Below, in pieces: positions 1-10,032 of a stretch of DNA of 64,000 nucleotides. The notes beneath the pieces were generated by a model. That model saw only the letters and a program-made list of their open reading frames with translations, was not told where the DNA came from and did no database searches. Location of the stretch: positions 3,038,001 through 3,102,000 of the forward strand of contig OZ245032.1 in NCBI GenBank assembly GCA_965224015.1. Direction: 5' to 3'. The DNA comes from CBDCVD01 sp965224015. Lineage in GTDB: Bacteria; Pseudomonadota; Alphaproteobacteria; Rhizobiales; CBDCVD01. A program made the translations under genes and the position numbers. The number at the start of each line of letters is the position of its first letter. Positions within the stretch are counted from its first letter, which is position 1.

Positions 1-894
1 CACATTCTCCATGGCTGGTGTCACAGCGCTGCGCACCAGGCGCGCCAGGCCGGTCAGGTTTTCGCTTAAAACCGGATTGCGCTTGTGCGGCATGGCAGAA
101 GAGCCCTTCTGACCGGGGGCGAAATATTCTTCAACTTCAAGAACTTCCGTTCGCTGCAAATGGCGAATCTCCGTCGCCAGGCGCTCCACCGAGGAGGCGA
201 TCACACCAAGGGTTGCAAAAAACATTGCGTGCCTATCGCGGGGGATCACCTGGGTGGATATGGGCTCGACTGACAGTCCTAGCTGCTTGGCCACATAAGC
301 CTCGATCTGTGGGTCAATATTGGCGAACGTCCCCACAGCCCCGGAAAGGGCGCAGGTGGCAATATCGGCGCGCGCCGCCAGCAGGCGCTGCCGGGCCCGG
401 GTGAACTCCGCATGGGCCTGCGCCAGTTTCAGGCCAAAGGTGGTCGGCTCCGCGTGAATACCGTGGCTGCGTCCGATACAGATCGTGTTCCTGTATTCAA
501 AGGCGCGGCGCTTGAGCGCATTGCAAAGCGCTTTAATGTCCGCAAGAAGCAAATCTGCCGCGCGCACCAACTGGACGCTCAAACACGTGTCCAACACATC
601 CGACGAGGTCATCCCCTGGTGCACAAAGCGCGCCTTAGGGCCGACAATCTCCGCCAGATGGGTCAGGAAAGCAATAACATCATGTTTGGTCTGACGCTCG
701 ATCTGGTCAATGCGGGTCACATCAAACACGGCATTTTGCCCCTTATCCCAGATCGTGTGTGCGGCCTGAGGGGGAATGGTTCCCAGCTCCGCCATGGCGG
801 TCGCCGCATGGGCTTCAATTTCAAACCAAATACGAAACTTTGTTTCAGGAGACCAAATGGCCACCATATCGTCGCGGGCATAACGAGGGATCAT
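1..894 (-). CDS. purB: adenylosuccinate lyase, C-terminus cut by window edge
   Basis: PurB removes fumarate from SAICAR and from adenylosuccinate in cytosolic purine synthesis. The minus-strand frame runs from an ATG at 894 to the window edge with no stop, giving 298 residues. The N-terminus MIPRYARDDMVAIWSPE is typical of the family. The fumarase/lyase-superfamily signature SSAMPHKRNP sits near residues 265-274, and GRSHGIHAEPTTFG supplies the usual catalytic-region histidine. About the last third of the protein lies outside the window. purH is cut by the opposite edge, so purine genes bracket the segment, although they are too far apart here to be one operon. Confidence 0.95.
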   Translation of the reverse strand, partial: MIPRYARDDMVAIWSPETKFRIWFEIEAHAATAMAELGTIPPQAAHTIWDKGQNAVFDVTRIDQIERQTKHDVIAFLTHLAEIVGPKARFVHQGMTSSDVLDTCLSVQLVRAADLLLADIKALCNALKRRAFEYRNTICIGRSHGIHAEPTTFGLKLAQAHAEFTRARQRLLAARADIATCALSGAVGTFANIDPQIEAYVAKQLGLSVEPISTQVIPRDRHAMFFATLGVIASSVERLATEIRHLQRTEVLEVEEYFAPGQKGSSAMPHKRNPVLSENLTGLARLVRSAVTPAMENV

Positions 895-1010
895 GGATGC
901 GTGTCCTAACTGAAAACGAGAATTGCCTAAGCTGGGAACTTCTATTTACGAGCTGGCCGAAAGCCGGTACAACGCAGCGCGATGTCGACCGGTTATTTCA
1001 TTCGCCTGTC

Positions 1011-2048
1011 TCATTTCTCGGCAAACCGCACGCTATACGCGGGAAGCCTGTCGCCCGGTGCGGGGGTCGCGGCATAAACCCCTCTGGCGATCGCGCGGGT
1101 CAGACAGTTGGCAGCGCTGGTGCCGAGGTCGATCAGGTCGACCACAGGGTCCGCAAGAGCGCGGTGCCCTGTTGCCAGAACAAAAACCAAATCCCCGTCA
1201 AGAGGGGTATGCACCGGATAAAGGGCGCGTGCAAGGCCGTCATGAGCCATAATCGCCAGACGCTTGGCCTGGGGTTTGCTCAGGATTGCATCGCTGGCGA
1301 TGACGGCGATCGTGGTATGGGTCGGCGCGCGCGCGTCTGAGGCGTTTAATGTATCCGGATTGCCAAGGGGCTTGAGGCAAACAGCAACATGAGAGGGCTC
1401 AAAACGCGAAGGCAGACCCAGACCGCCAAACTCGCCATCCTGTTCAAAGGGTGCGGCCCAAAAATGCGGCGTATCGCCAATGGTCGCAGACCCCAAGGCA
1501 TTCACAACAACGAGCGCGCCAACGCTCACGCCACTTGTCAGGCGCTCCGATGCGGAACCAAGGCCGCCTTTAAGGCACGCGGTCGTAGCGCCAAACCCGG
1601 CCCCAACACTGCCGATAGCGAAATGATCGCCCGCTTGCTGCCCCGCCTTCAGTCCCAGATCGCGATAGGGCGGCGCCATGCCCCAATTCTTGTCGCCACC
1701 GTTTTGCAAATCAAACACTATGGCCGCCGGAACAATGGGAACGCACGTGCCCCCCACATCAAATCCTCTTCCCTCTTGCGCCAGCCAGCAGTGAACGCCC
1801 GACGCCGCCTCCAGGCCAAACGCAGAGCCTCCGGAGAGCACGATCCCATGAATATGTTCAATCATCTGTTCAGGGGCCAAAAGATCGGTTTCGCGCGTGC
1901 CTGGCGCACCGCCGCGCACGTCAACCGCCGCCACCGCCGGCGCATCGGGCAACACAACTGTCACACCGGTTTTGACGCGCGGCTCGTGCGCATTGCCGAC
2001 CTTTATTCCCGGCACATCGGTAATGAGGTTTGCACGTTCATCGGCCAT
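1011..2048 (-). CDS. S58-family (DmpA/P1) peptidase, L-aminopeptidase/D-esterase-like
   Basis: About 345 residues, the normal size for MEROPS family S58, whose members cleave themselves into two chains and hydrolyse N-terminal amino acids or amides. Family-like stretches include LITDVPGIKVGNA at the N-terminus, GIVLSGGSAFGLEAA near residue 68, GSVGAGFGATT near 146 and KGGLGSAS near 160. A Gly-Ser pair in VNALGSA, near residues 186-187, lies about where the family self-cleaves; its role as nucleophile is inferred. I chose the ATG at 2048 over an in-frame TTG 24 bases upstream. The gene lies 62 bases downstream of gltD on the same strand. No substrate can be inferred from context. Confidence 0.85.
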   Translation of the reverse strand: MADERANLITDVPGIKVGNAHEPRVKTGVTVVLPDAPAVAAVDVRGGAPGTRETDLLAPEQMIEHIHGIVLSGGSAFGLEAASGVHCWLAQEGRGFDVGGTCVPIVPAAIVFDLQNGGDKNWGMAPPYRDLGLKAGQQAGDHFAIGSVGAGFGATTACLKGGLGSASERLTSGVSVGALVVVNALGSATIGDTPHFWAAPFEQDGEFGGLGLPSRFEPSHVAVCLKPLGNPDTLNASDARAPTHTTIAVIASDAILSKPQAKRLAIMAHDGLARALYPVHTPLDGDLVFVLATGHRALADPVVDLIDLGTSAANCLTRAIARGVYAATPAPGDRLPAYSVRFAEK

Positions 2049-2110
2049 AGTCGAACAATCCTGTGGGGGCAAAGCAGGCAGAGCCTGGCGTTATTGCCGA
2101 TAGACACGCT

Positions 2111-3535
2111 CTAGCGCGGCAGAACGCTGGTTCCCATGAGAAATTCGTCCACGGCACGGGCCGCCTGGCGGCCCTCGCGAATGGCCCACACAACCAGTGA
2201 TTGGCCGCGACGCATATCCCCGGCGGCAAAGACCTTGTCGAGAGACGTTTTGTAGCTTTTCTCATCAGCCTGCACGGTCCCGCGATCCGTCATCTGTGGC
2301 TTGAGAACCTGCAAGAGCCCTTCCGGCTCGGCGCCGGTAAAGCCGATTGCCAGAAAGGCCAAATCCGCGGGCAGATAAAATTCGGTACCGGCAACAGGAC
2401 GGCGGGCCTCATCAACACGGGCGCATTTGACCGCACTGAGCCTCCCGTCTTCTCCCTCAAATGCCAATGTTGCTGCCGCAAACTCCCGTTCTGCTCCCTC
2501 AGCCTGACTGGTTGAGGTGCGAAACTTGGTTGGCCAATAGGGCCAGACCATGAGCTTGTCCTCGCGCTCAGGCGGCTGCGGGCGAATGTCCATCTGGGTT
2601 ACTGAAACAGCACCCTGGCGAAACGCGGTGCCAACACAGTCGGAGGCCGTGTCACCGCCACCAACGACTATCACATGTTGACCCGCCGCCAGTATCGGCT
2701 CCTGCGTGCCGATATCTTCCCCCGCCAACCGCCGGTTTTGCTGCACCAGATAGGGCATCGCATAATGCACACCGGCAAGGTCCTGGCCTGTGATCATAGG
2801 GTTGCGCGGTTTTTCCGCCCCGCAGGCCAGCAACACAGCATCGTGGCGATCCATCAGTTCCTGGGGATCCACATGCACCCCTACATGTGCATTTGTGTGG
2901 AACCGAACCCCCTCCGCCTGCATTTGCGCGACGCGCCGGTCAATATGATGTTTCTCCATCTTGAAGTCAGGAATACCATAGCGCAACAGGCCGCCCGCTT
3001 TGGGTTCGCGTTCATAGACATGAACATCATGTCCGACCCGCGCCAGTTGCTGCGCTGCGGCAAGGCCCGCGGGCCCTGAGCCGATAATGGCAACCCGTTT
3101 ATCCGTTTTCGTTGCGGCAGGCTGCGGCGCGATCCACGCCATCTTCCAGGCTTTATCGGCGATGGCCTGTTCAATCGATTTGATCGTGACGGGAATATCT
3201 TCAAGATTGAGGGTACAGGCCTCCTCACAAGGTGCTGGACAAATGCGACCTGTGAACTCTGGAAAATTATTTGTCGAGTGCAGATTACGCGCCGCCTCCT
3301 CCCAGTCATCCTGATAGACCAGATCGTTCCAGTCGGGGATTTCGTTGTGCACCGGACACCCCGTGGGCCCGTGGCAGTAGGGCACACCGCAGTCCATGCA
3401 GCGCGCCGCCTGCTTTTTCAGATCGCTCTCATCAAGGGCAAGGGCGAACTCGTGAAAATGACGAATGCGATCTCCGGCCAGCTGGTATTTCTGCTCCTGG
3501 CGATCAAACTGGAGAAATCCGGTAATTTTTCCCAT
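2111..3535 (-). CDS. gltD: glutamate synthase (NADPH) small subunit
   Basis: 474 residues, the usual length. GltD takes electrons from NADPH through FAD and passes them by iron-sulfur clusters to GltB, which makes glutamate from 2-oxoglutarate and glutamine. The N-terminal ferredoxin-like domain carries the cluster cysteines (ARCMDCGVPYCHGPTGCPVH and GRICPAPCEEAC). An FAD-binding GSGPAGLAAAQQLARVGHDV motif and an NAD(P)-binding VVGGGDTASD motif follow, and FAAGDMRRGQSLVVWAI closes the FAD site. The gene starts 50 bases after gltB ends on the same strand, so the two are almost certainly one gltBD transcript. Confidence 0.97.
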   Translation of the reverse strand: MGKITGFLQFDRQEQKYQLAGDRIRHFHEFALALDESDLKKQAARCMDCGVPYCHGPTGCPVHNEIPDWNDLVYQDDWEEAARNLHSTNNFPEFTGRICPAPCEEACTLNLEDIPVTIKSIEQAIADKAWKMAWIAPQPAATKTDKRVAIIGSGPAGLAAAQQLARVGHDVHVYEREPKAGGLLRYGIPDFKMEKHHIDRRVAQMQAEGVRFHTNAHVGVHVDPQELMDRHDAVLLACGAEKPRNPMITGQDLAGVHYAMPYLVQQNRRLAGEDIGTQEPILAAGQHVIVVGGGDTASDCVGTAFRQGAVSVTQMDIRPQPPEREDKLMVWPYWPTKFRTSTSQAEGAEREFAAATLAFEGEDGRLSAVKCARVDEARRPVAGTEFYLPADLAFLAIGFTGAEPEGLLQVLKPQMTDRGTVQADEKSYKTSLDKVFAAGDMRRGQSLVVWAIREGRQAARAVDEFLMGTSVLPR

Positions 3536-3585
3536 GAGGTCCTTTCAGACTTTCGATTATCCACGCAGGTTTTATACCAGCGGTA

Positions 3586-6500
3586 TTACTCGGCGGCGCT
3601 GGCATAGCCTTTGCGCAGTTCATCCATTTCCATCAAGGCGCGGCGATATTCAACCGGCATGACCTTGATAAATTTCGGCCGTTCCTCCTCCCAATTGTCA
3701 AGAATACCCTGTGCCTTTGTGGAGCCGGTGTAGCGGGCATGATGGGAAAGCAACTGCATCAGACGCTCTTCGTCATGACGGGTCATGTCACTGGAAAGAT
3801 CAACCCGGCCTTTTGATTCCAAATCGCCACCATGGTGATGCAATTCCTCCATCAAGTCGTCCTCGCTGATGACCGGTTCAAGCTCGACCATCGCCAGATT
3901 GCAGCGTTTGGAGAAATCCCCAAGCTCGTCATAGACATAGGCAATACCCCCGGACATTCCGGCGGCAAAATTGCGTCCCACACGACCGATGACGACGACG
4001 ACACCGCCGGTCATGTATTCGCAGCCGTGATCCCCTGTGCCCTCTACCACCGCCAGGGCACCCGAATTGCGCACCGCAAACCGTTCACCTGCAAAGCCGC
4101 GGAAATAGCATTCCCCGGCGATCGCCCCGTAAAGAACCGTGTTCCCGACGATAATGCTCTGTTCCGGCACAATCCCCGAGGCCTCAGGGGGGCGCACAAT
4201 AATCCGGCCACCGGATAATCCCTTGCCGACATAATCGTTGGCCTCGCCAACCAGGGTCATGGTCATACCCTTGACCGCAAAGGCGCCGAAGCTTTGTCCT
4301 GCGGTGCCGGTGAACGCAATGTTGATCGTATCCTCCGCAAGTCCCTTCATACCATAGCGGCGGGCAATCTCGCCACCCAGCATAGCACCTGTCGCGCGAT
4401 CCGTGTTGTCGACGCCATAGCTGAGCGCGATCGGCTCACCAGTCTCGATCGCGGCCCTGGCGTCACGGATAATGGCCTGATCGAGAACATCATCAATGGG
4501 GTGGGTTTGGCTTTCACTATGGTGGCGCGCCACCCCTGGCTTGTCTTCAGGGGCATAGAAAATGCGTGAGAAATCGAGGCCGGTTGCCTTCCAGTGCTCG
4601 GTCGCGCGGCGCTTGTCGAGCCAATGGCTGCGCCCGATCAGTTCATCAAACGTGGCCACCCCCATGGTCGCCATAAGGGCGCGAACTTCCTCAGCCACAA
4701 AGAAAAAGAAATTGATCACATGGTCCGCCGTTCCCTTGAAGCGGGTTCGCAGTACCGGATCCTGGGTCGCGATACCCACAGGACAGGTGTTCAGGTGGCA
4801 CTTGCGCATCATCAAACAGCCTGAGGCAATCAAGGGCGCGGTGGCAAAGCCGAACTCGTCTGCCCCGATCAAGGCGCCGATGATCACGTCCCGGCCACTA
4901 CGCAAGCCGCCGTCCACCTGCAAAGCTACACGCGCGCGCAATCGGTTGATCAGCAATGTTTGATGGGTTTCCGCCAGGCCAATTTCCCACGGGCTGCCCG
5001 TGTGTTTGATTGAGGTTAACGGTGAGGCACCGGTACCACCATCGTAGCCTGAGATGGTGATATGATCGGCACGGCTCTTGGTGACCCCCGCGGCCACCGT
5101 GCCAACCCCCACTTCGGCCACCAGCTTGACCGAAATATCGGCCCGCGGGTTGACGTTTTTCAAATCGAAAATCAATTGCGCCAGGTCCTCGATGGAATAA
5201 ATATCATGGTGCGGTGGCGGCGATATAAGGCCGACACCGGGGGTGGAATGGCGCACCTTGGCAATAATCGCATCAACCTTGTGGCCGGGAAGCTGGCCGC
5301 CTTCCCCGGGCTTTGCCCCTTGCGCCATCTTGATTTGGATCTGGTCTGCATTAACCAGATACTCGGTGGTCACACCAAAGCGCCCTGAAGCGATTTGCTT
5401 GATGGCCGAGCGCATGGAGGTGCCATCGGGCAAGGGCTTGAAGCGGCGGGGTTCCTCTCCGCCTTCCCCTGTATTTGACTTGCCGCCGATGCGGTTCATG
5501 GCCCGGGCGAGTGTCGTATGCACCTCACGGCTAAGGGAGCCGAACGACATGGCACCGGTGGAAAAACGCTTGACGATCTCGCTTGCCGGCTCCACATCCT
5601 CAAGGGGAATGGGTGTCCTGCCAAGTTCAGCGGCGTCCCTGATGCGAAAGAGGCCGCGAATGGTCAGCAATGCCTCGGACTGTTCATTGACCTGGGCGGC
5701 ATAATCGCGATATTTGTCCGGCAGGTTTCCGCGCACCGCGTGTTGCAATGTGGCCACCGCATCCGGTGTCCAGGCATGGGCTTCGCCGCGCACGCGATAA
5801 ACGTAGTCACCACCAACCCCAAGGGCGTTTTTATAGATCGGGTCGGCGCCAAACGCCTGCGTATGGACGCGCAGGGTCTCGTTGGCGATTTCCCCAAGGC
5901 CGATACCTTCGATGGTTGTCGCCGTGCCGAAGAAGTATTTGTCAACAAACTCCCGCTTAAGGCCCACCGCATCAAATATCTGTGCACCACAATAGGACTG
6001 GTAGGTGGAAATACCCATTTTTGACATAACCTTCAACAATCCCTTGTCAACGGCTTTGATGTAGCGGCTGACAATATCCTTGCCGGCGATCTCCTCCGGC
6101 AAGTCGCGCTTCATGGCAGAAAACGATTCAAACGCCAGGTAAGGATTGACGGCCTCCGCTCCGTATCCCGCAAGGGCACAGAAGTGATGCACTTCGCGCG
6201 GCTCTCCCGACTCGACCACCAGCCCGACAGAGGTGCGCAGCCCCTGGCGGATAAGATGGTGATGCACCGCCGCGGTGGCCAAAAGCGCAGGAACAGGAAC
6301 CCGATCCGGTCCCACAAGCCGATCGGAGACAATAATAATATTATAACCCCCGTCGATGGCTTCCACCGCCTCCACCGCCAGCCGTTTTAGCGCTGCCTCC
6401 ATTCCCGGTGCGCCCTCAACAAGCCGGTAAGTCATATCGAGAGTGATGGTTTTAAAGTCATTGTCGGGAATGTCGCCGATGGCGCGAATTTTCTCCAAAT

Positions 6501-8280
6501 CCTGATTCGTTAAAATGGGCTGGCGGACCTGCAGCCACTTGCGCTGGGACAATCCCTCCAGATCAAACAGATTAGGCCGCGGACCAATAAATGAAACCAG
6601 TGACATGACCAACTCTTCGCGAATGGGATCGATCGGCGGATTGGTAACTTGCGCGAAGTTTTGCTTGAAATAGCTGTAGAGGTTTCTCGGTCGTGCGGAA
6701 AGGGCTGAAATTGGCGTGTCGGTTCCCATGGAGCCGATGGCCTCCTGGCCAGTGACCGCCATGGGAGCCATGAGAAGTTTTAGCTCCTCACCGGTGTACC
6801 CGAAGGCTTGCTGGCGCTGCAACAACGAAACTTCACTCTTTGGGGCTCTGGCCTCGACATTGGGCAAATCTTCGAGAATGATTTGAGAGCGCTCGGCCCA
6901 ATCGCGATAGGGATTGGCGGTGGCAACGCGGGTTTTGATTTCCTGATCGGAAACGATGCGTTTTTCCTCAAGATCGACGAGCAACATCTTACCTGGCTGT
7001 AGGCGCCATTTCTCGATAATGCGCTCTTGTGCAATGGGCAGGACACCCATTTCCGACGCCATGACGATCAGGCCGTCTTTGGTCACCAGATACCGCGCCG
7101 GGCGTAAGCCGTTGCGATCAAGGGTGGCGCCGATGCGCTTTCCATCGGTAAAGACCACCGCCGCAGGTCCATCCCACGGCTCCATCAATGCCGCATGGTA
7201 GCGATAAAACGCACGCCGGTTCTCATCGATAAACGGATTGTTCATCCACGCCTCGGGGATGAGCATCATGGCGCCATGGGCAAGGGAGTAGCCACCTTGA
7301 ACAAGAAATTCGAGGGCGTTGTCGAAACACGCGGAGTCAGACTGGCCTTCGTATGAGATCGGCCACAATTTTGAGATTTCGCTGCCGAAGTGCTCCGAGG
7401 ATACCGACGCCTGGCGCGCGGCCATCCAGTTGACATTGCCACGCAGGGTATTGATTTCGCCGTTGTGTGCGATCATGCGAAACGGGTGCGCCAATTCCCA
7501 GGCCGGAAAGGTATTGGTTGAAAAGCGCTGGTGGACAAGGGCCATGGCAGATTTAAACCGCGGGTCCCTTAAGTCGTGATAATAGGCACTGAGTTGGTGG
7601 GCAAGAAACATGCCCTTGTAGACCACTGTGCGTGACGACAGGGACACCACATAGAACCCTTGCGCGCGCGGATCATCAAGGTCGTAGATACGGTTGGAGA
7701 TGACCTTGCGCAGGATAAACAGGCGCCGCTCGAACCCTTTTTCATTGAAGGGCTCCTGGCTCTCGCTGCCGGGGGTGATGACAATCTGCCGCTGTATCGG
7801 CTCGCAAGCGCGCACCTCCTGGCTTAAATTCTGATTGTCCACCGGCACATCGCGCCAGGCCAGAAGGTGCTGCCCCTCCTTGGCAACGACTTCCTCGATA
7901 ATACCTTCCGCAATAGCGCGGCCCTCGGGATCGCGCGGAAGAAACAGATGACCCACGGCGTAGCGACCAGCGGGGGGTAAACGGATTCCTTGCCTGTGCA
8001 TGTCCTCACGCAACAGATCATGAGGAATTTGCAACAAAAGGCCGGCACCGTCTCCCGTGTCGGGATCCGCACCCACAGCGCCGCGGTGGGTCAGGTTGCC
8101 AAGAATTTCCAGGGCATTCTCGATAATCCTGTAAGAGGCGCGATTGTTGATGTCGGCGATAAAGCCGACCCCGCACGCATCCCGCTCGCGCCCTGGATGA
8201 TAGAGCCCGCGCTGATGCGCCTGTTGCTGAACATCCGTCAGCCTGACATCTGAGGCTTTTCCTGATTTAGCGCGCGCCAT
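3586..8280 (-). CDS. gltB: glutamate synthase large subunit
   Basis: About 1564 residues, a full-length GltB. It begins with a short propeptide, after which Cys36 (RDACGVGFIADI) would become the N-terminal nucleophile of the class II glutamine amidotransferase domain. The central and FMN-binding synthase domains follow, with the 3Fe-4S cysteines visible in CLMMRKCHLNTCPVG. The C-terminal beta-helix domain shows glycine-rich repeats (SGGIAYVYDELGDF). I prefer the ATG at 8280, which has GAGGA upstream, over an in-frame TTG at 8298. It is transcribed ahead of gltD. The upstream 700 bases hold no gene, so the gltBD promoter should lie there. Confidence 0.97.
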   Translation of the reverse strand: MARAKSGKASDVRLTDVQQQAHQRGLYHPGRERDACGVGFIADINNRASYRIIENALEILGNLTHRGAVGADPDTGDGAGLLLQIPHDLLREDMHRQGIRLPPAGRYAVGHLFLPRDPEGRAIAEGIIEEVVAKEGQHLLAWRDVPVDNQNLSQEVRACEPIQRQIVITPGSESQEPFNEKGFERRLFILRKVISNRIYDLDDPRAQGFYVVSLSSRTVVYKGMFLAHQLSAYYHDLRDPRFKSAMALVHQRFSTNTFPAWELAHPFRMIAHNGEINTLRGNVNWMAARQASVSSEHFGSEISKLWPISYEGQSDSACFDNALEFLVQGGYSLAHGAMMLIPEAWMNNPFIDENRRAFYRYHAALMEPWDGPAAVVFTDGKRIGATLDRNGLRPARYLVTKDGLIVMASEMGVLPIAQERIIEKWRLQPGKMLLVDLEEKRIVSDQEIKTRVATANPYRDWAERSQIILEDLPNVEARAPKSEVSLLQRQQAFGYTGEELKLLMAPMAVTGQEAIGSMGTDTPISALSARPRNLYSYFKQNFAQVTNPPIDPIREELVMSLVSFIGPRPNLFDLEGLSQRKWLQVRQPILTNQDLEKIRAIGDIPDNDFKTITLDMTYRLVEGAPGMEAALKRLAVEAVEAIDGGYNIIIVSDRLVGPDRVPVPALLATAAVHHHLIRQGLRTSVGLVVESGEPREVHHFCALAGYGAEAVNPYLAFESFSAMKRDLPEEIAGKDIVSRYIKAVDKGLLKVMSKMGISTYQSYCGAQIFDAVGLKREFVDKYFFGTATTIEGIGLGEIANETLRVHTQAFGADPIYKNALGVGGDYVYRVRGEAHAWTPDAVATLQHAVRGNLPDKYRDYAAQVNEQSEALLTIRGLFRIRDAAELGRTPIPLEDVEPASEIVKRFSTGAMSFGSLSREVHTTLARAMNRIGGKSNTGEGGEEPRRFKPLPDGTSMRSAIKQIASGRFGVTTEYLVNADQIQIKMAQGAKPGEGGQLPGHKVDAIIAKVRHSTPGVGLISPPPHHDIYSIEDLAQLIFDLKNVNPRADISVKLVAEVGVGTVAAGVTKSRADHITISGYDGGTGASPLTSIKHTGSPWEIGLAETHQTLLINRLRARVALQVDGGLRSGRDVIIGALIGADEFGFATAPLIASGCLMMRKCHLNTCPVGIATQDPVLRTRFKGTADHVINFFFFVAEEVRALMATMGVATFDELIGRSHWLDKRRATEHWKATGLDFSRIFYAPEDKPGVARHHSESQTHPIDDVLDQAIIRDARAAIETGEPIALSYGVDNTDRATGAMLGGEIARRYGMKGLAEDTINIAFTGTAGQSFGAFAVKGMTMTLVGEANDYVGKGLSGGRIIVRPPEASGIVPEQSIIVGNTVLYGAIAGECYFRGFAGERFAVRNSGALAVVEGTGDHGCEYMTGGVVVVIGRVGRNFAAGMSGGIAYVYDELGDFSKRCNLAMVELEPVISEDDLMEELHHHGGDLESKGRVDLSSDMTRHDEERLMQLLSHHARYTGSTKAQGILDNWEEERPKFIKVMPVEYRRALMEMDELRKGYASAAE

Positions 8281-8982
8281 TGTCTTGTTCCTCGTCAACA
8301 GGAAACCGTCCGTAGCCGTGCCAAGCTGTTCGTCAGCCTAAGCTTGCGGCATGAAATGGAGAATACTGCGTTAAGGCCTGATCCTTACGTCAATCACGGT
8401 CAATCACGCATGTGAACCTTTCAAGACCCTCGCACCTCCATTTGGAGCGCAAAGATCAAGGTTACCCGTTAGCCCAGAGGCTGCGGCAACAACTGCCCCC
8501 ATCTACGACGGATCATGCCCCTTATGCTCCTGGTCAATCGGTGTATCTGGAAACGTCTATTTACGACCTGGTGATGCTGGGTTAATAGCAAGGCCCATCG
8601 GGTCGAAAATCTCGCGTAAACCACCATGCCACGGACGACAGCCCTGCAACCGGTCCCACGTCGGCACACCGGCAGCAAAATTTATCCAGGAGCCGACATT
8701 TGCGTGGAGCCAACATCTGCGTGGAGCCGACAAAGTGTCTGCCACCTCGCAAATAAGTGACAGCATGACTGACCTATCTGAATGTGACAAAAAACGACTC
8801 AAATTGCAAGCGCTGCGCCTCTCCATTTACAACCAGCAACCCGGCCCGAGTCAAAATCCCATGCAGCCCATTGCACTCCGGTGCCGCCTTGCCAGCCCCC
8901 GTGCGCAATCAACACCGAATGCACGGTCCTTGGTGCACGCTAAACCCATAAAGAGACGCTTACTAAACCCATAAAGAGACGC
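8281..8982. other. gene-free region upstream of gltB with short tandem repeats
   Basis: No convincing gene is present on either strand. The gltB promoter must lie in the part near 8300, but I could not pick one out. Two small tandem repeats are visible. A 17-base unit (GGAGCCGACATTTGCGT and variants) is repeated about 2.5 times at 8689-8731. A 23-base unit containing TAAACCCATAAAGAGACGCT is duplicated at 8941-8985, its second copy running into the stop codon of the next gene. The stretch 8735-8975 is open on the plus strand for 79 codons but resembles no protein I know. Confidence 0.6.
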
Positions 8983-9945
8983 TTAAATGGGTTTGCTGGC
9001 CTCGAATTCTCCTGTCTTGCGAAAACGGGACAAATATTCCGGCAATATACTCTCCATGGCCCGCGGAACAATGTCCAGATCCGCAAGAGTACGGTATTCG
9101 TCAACCGCTTGCGGTGAGACCACACTGTCCTGTTCCAGCGAGGCAACCTGATCGGGAGTTAAGGGGCTTCCGGGCAGAAACTGAACCAGGCTTGCCATGG
9201 GACGCGCCAGAAAAAATGGAATGGAAAGCAACACGCGCTCGCGACCGATAATGTGCAGCATCATTTGCATCAGTTGCCTGAAGCTGTGTACACTATCGCC
9301 CCCAATCTCATAGATTGTGCCCACTCTGGCTTCGCCTTCAAGAGCCCGCGCAATGGCTAAAGCGAGATCACCGGCGTAGATGGGCTGGAACCGGGTTTTG
9401 CCGCCACCAATAAGAGGCAGCGCCGGCGATAGGCGCGCCATGGCGGCGAAGCGATTGAAAAAATCATCATCAGGTCCAAATATCAGCGATGGACGCATAA
9501 CAACCGCGTGCGGAACCGCGCCGAGAACACGCTCCTCGCCGGCCCTTTTGCTGCGCCCATAGACCGAGGGCGAATTGTGCGCCGCAGTAATAGCGGAAAC
9601 GTGAACGACATTGGTAATGCGGCGATCACGACATTCTTCGGCGATGGTCTGCGCGCCCTCAACATGAATACTGGAAAACCGCTGGCGCCCGCGCTCGCTC
9701 AATATGCCAATCAGGTTTACCGCCGCGTCGCAACCGTCAAGGGCCCGCGCCACGCTCTCCCGATAGCGCACATTGGCCTGCACACATGCAATCTGACCCA
9801 CTGTGCCAAGCGGCTGCAGGTGCACCGCACGATCGGGTCTGCGCGCCGCAACGCGAATGCGCCAGCCCTTACGGGCCAGAACCTGAACCACATGGCGGCC
9901 CACAAAGCCCGAGCCGCCAAAAATGGTTACACGCTTGTCGTTCAT
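8983..9945 (-). CDS. NAD(P)-binding epimerase-like protein, complex I NDUFA9 family
   Basis: 320 residues of the atypical short-chain dehydrogenase group that includes NDUFA9, a complex I accessory subunit, and related proteobacterial proteins. The Rossmann glycine motif is at the N-terminus (VTIFGGSGFVGRHVVQVLA). The active-site-like YGRSKRAGE (YxxxK) lies near residue 130, followed by MRPSLIFGPDDDFFNR. The family assignment rests on this pattern; a role in complex I assembly or as a generic nucleoside-diphosphate-sugar oxidoreductase is not proven by the sequence. The stop codon falls in the second copy of a 23-base tandem duplication, so the very C-terminal codons may be recently altered. 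Confidence 0.85.
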   Translation of the reverse strand: MNDKRVTIFGGSGFVGRHVVQVLARKGWRIRVAARRPDRAVHLQPLGTVGQIACVQANVRYRESVARALDGCDAAVNLIGILSERGRQRFSSIHVEGAQTIAEECRDRRITNVVHVSAITAAHNSPSVYGRSKRAGEERVLGAVPHAVVMRPSLIFGPDDDFFNRFAAMARLSPALPLIGGGKTRFQPIYAGDLALAIARALEGEARVGTIYEIGGDSVHSFRQLMQMMLHIIGRERVLLSIPFFLARPMASLVQFLPGSPLTPDQVASLEQDSVVSPQAVDEYRTLADLDIVPRAMESILPEYLSRFRKTGEFEASKPI

Positions 9946-9970
9946 CGTTGACTCCCCTTGTGCCCGCTAA

Positions 9971-10005
9971 ATCAGCATGCGTTTAGTTGTACCCATTTTG
10001 CTCCA
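9971..10005 (+). repeat. copy of the ~37-bp GTTTAGTTGTACCCATTTTG repeat
   Basis: ATCAGCATGCGTTTAGTTGT followed by ACCCATTTTGCTCCAG. The same block recurs near 20141, 27824, 42421, 48884, 50092 and 63078. It sits just upstream of the NDUFA9-like gene and downstream of nothing else. Confidence 0.75.
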
Positions 10006-10032
10006 GTGTTCCGATGGCCTGACCATTTTATA

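Noticed and set aside
5518..6024. 168-codon plus-strand frame inside gltB
   Set aside because: Opposite-strand shadow of a conserved, intact gltB frame.
8735..8974. 79-codon frame upstream of the NDUFA9-like gene
   Set aside because: No recognisable protein features, overlaps tandem repeats, no ribosome binding site.
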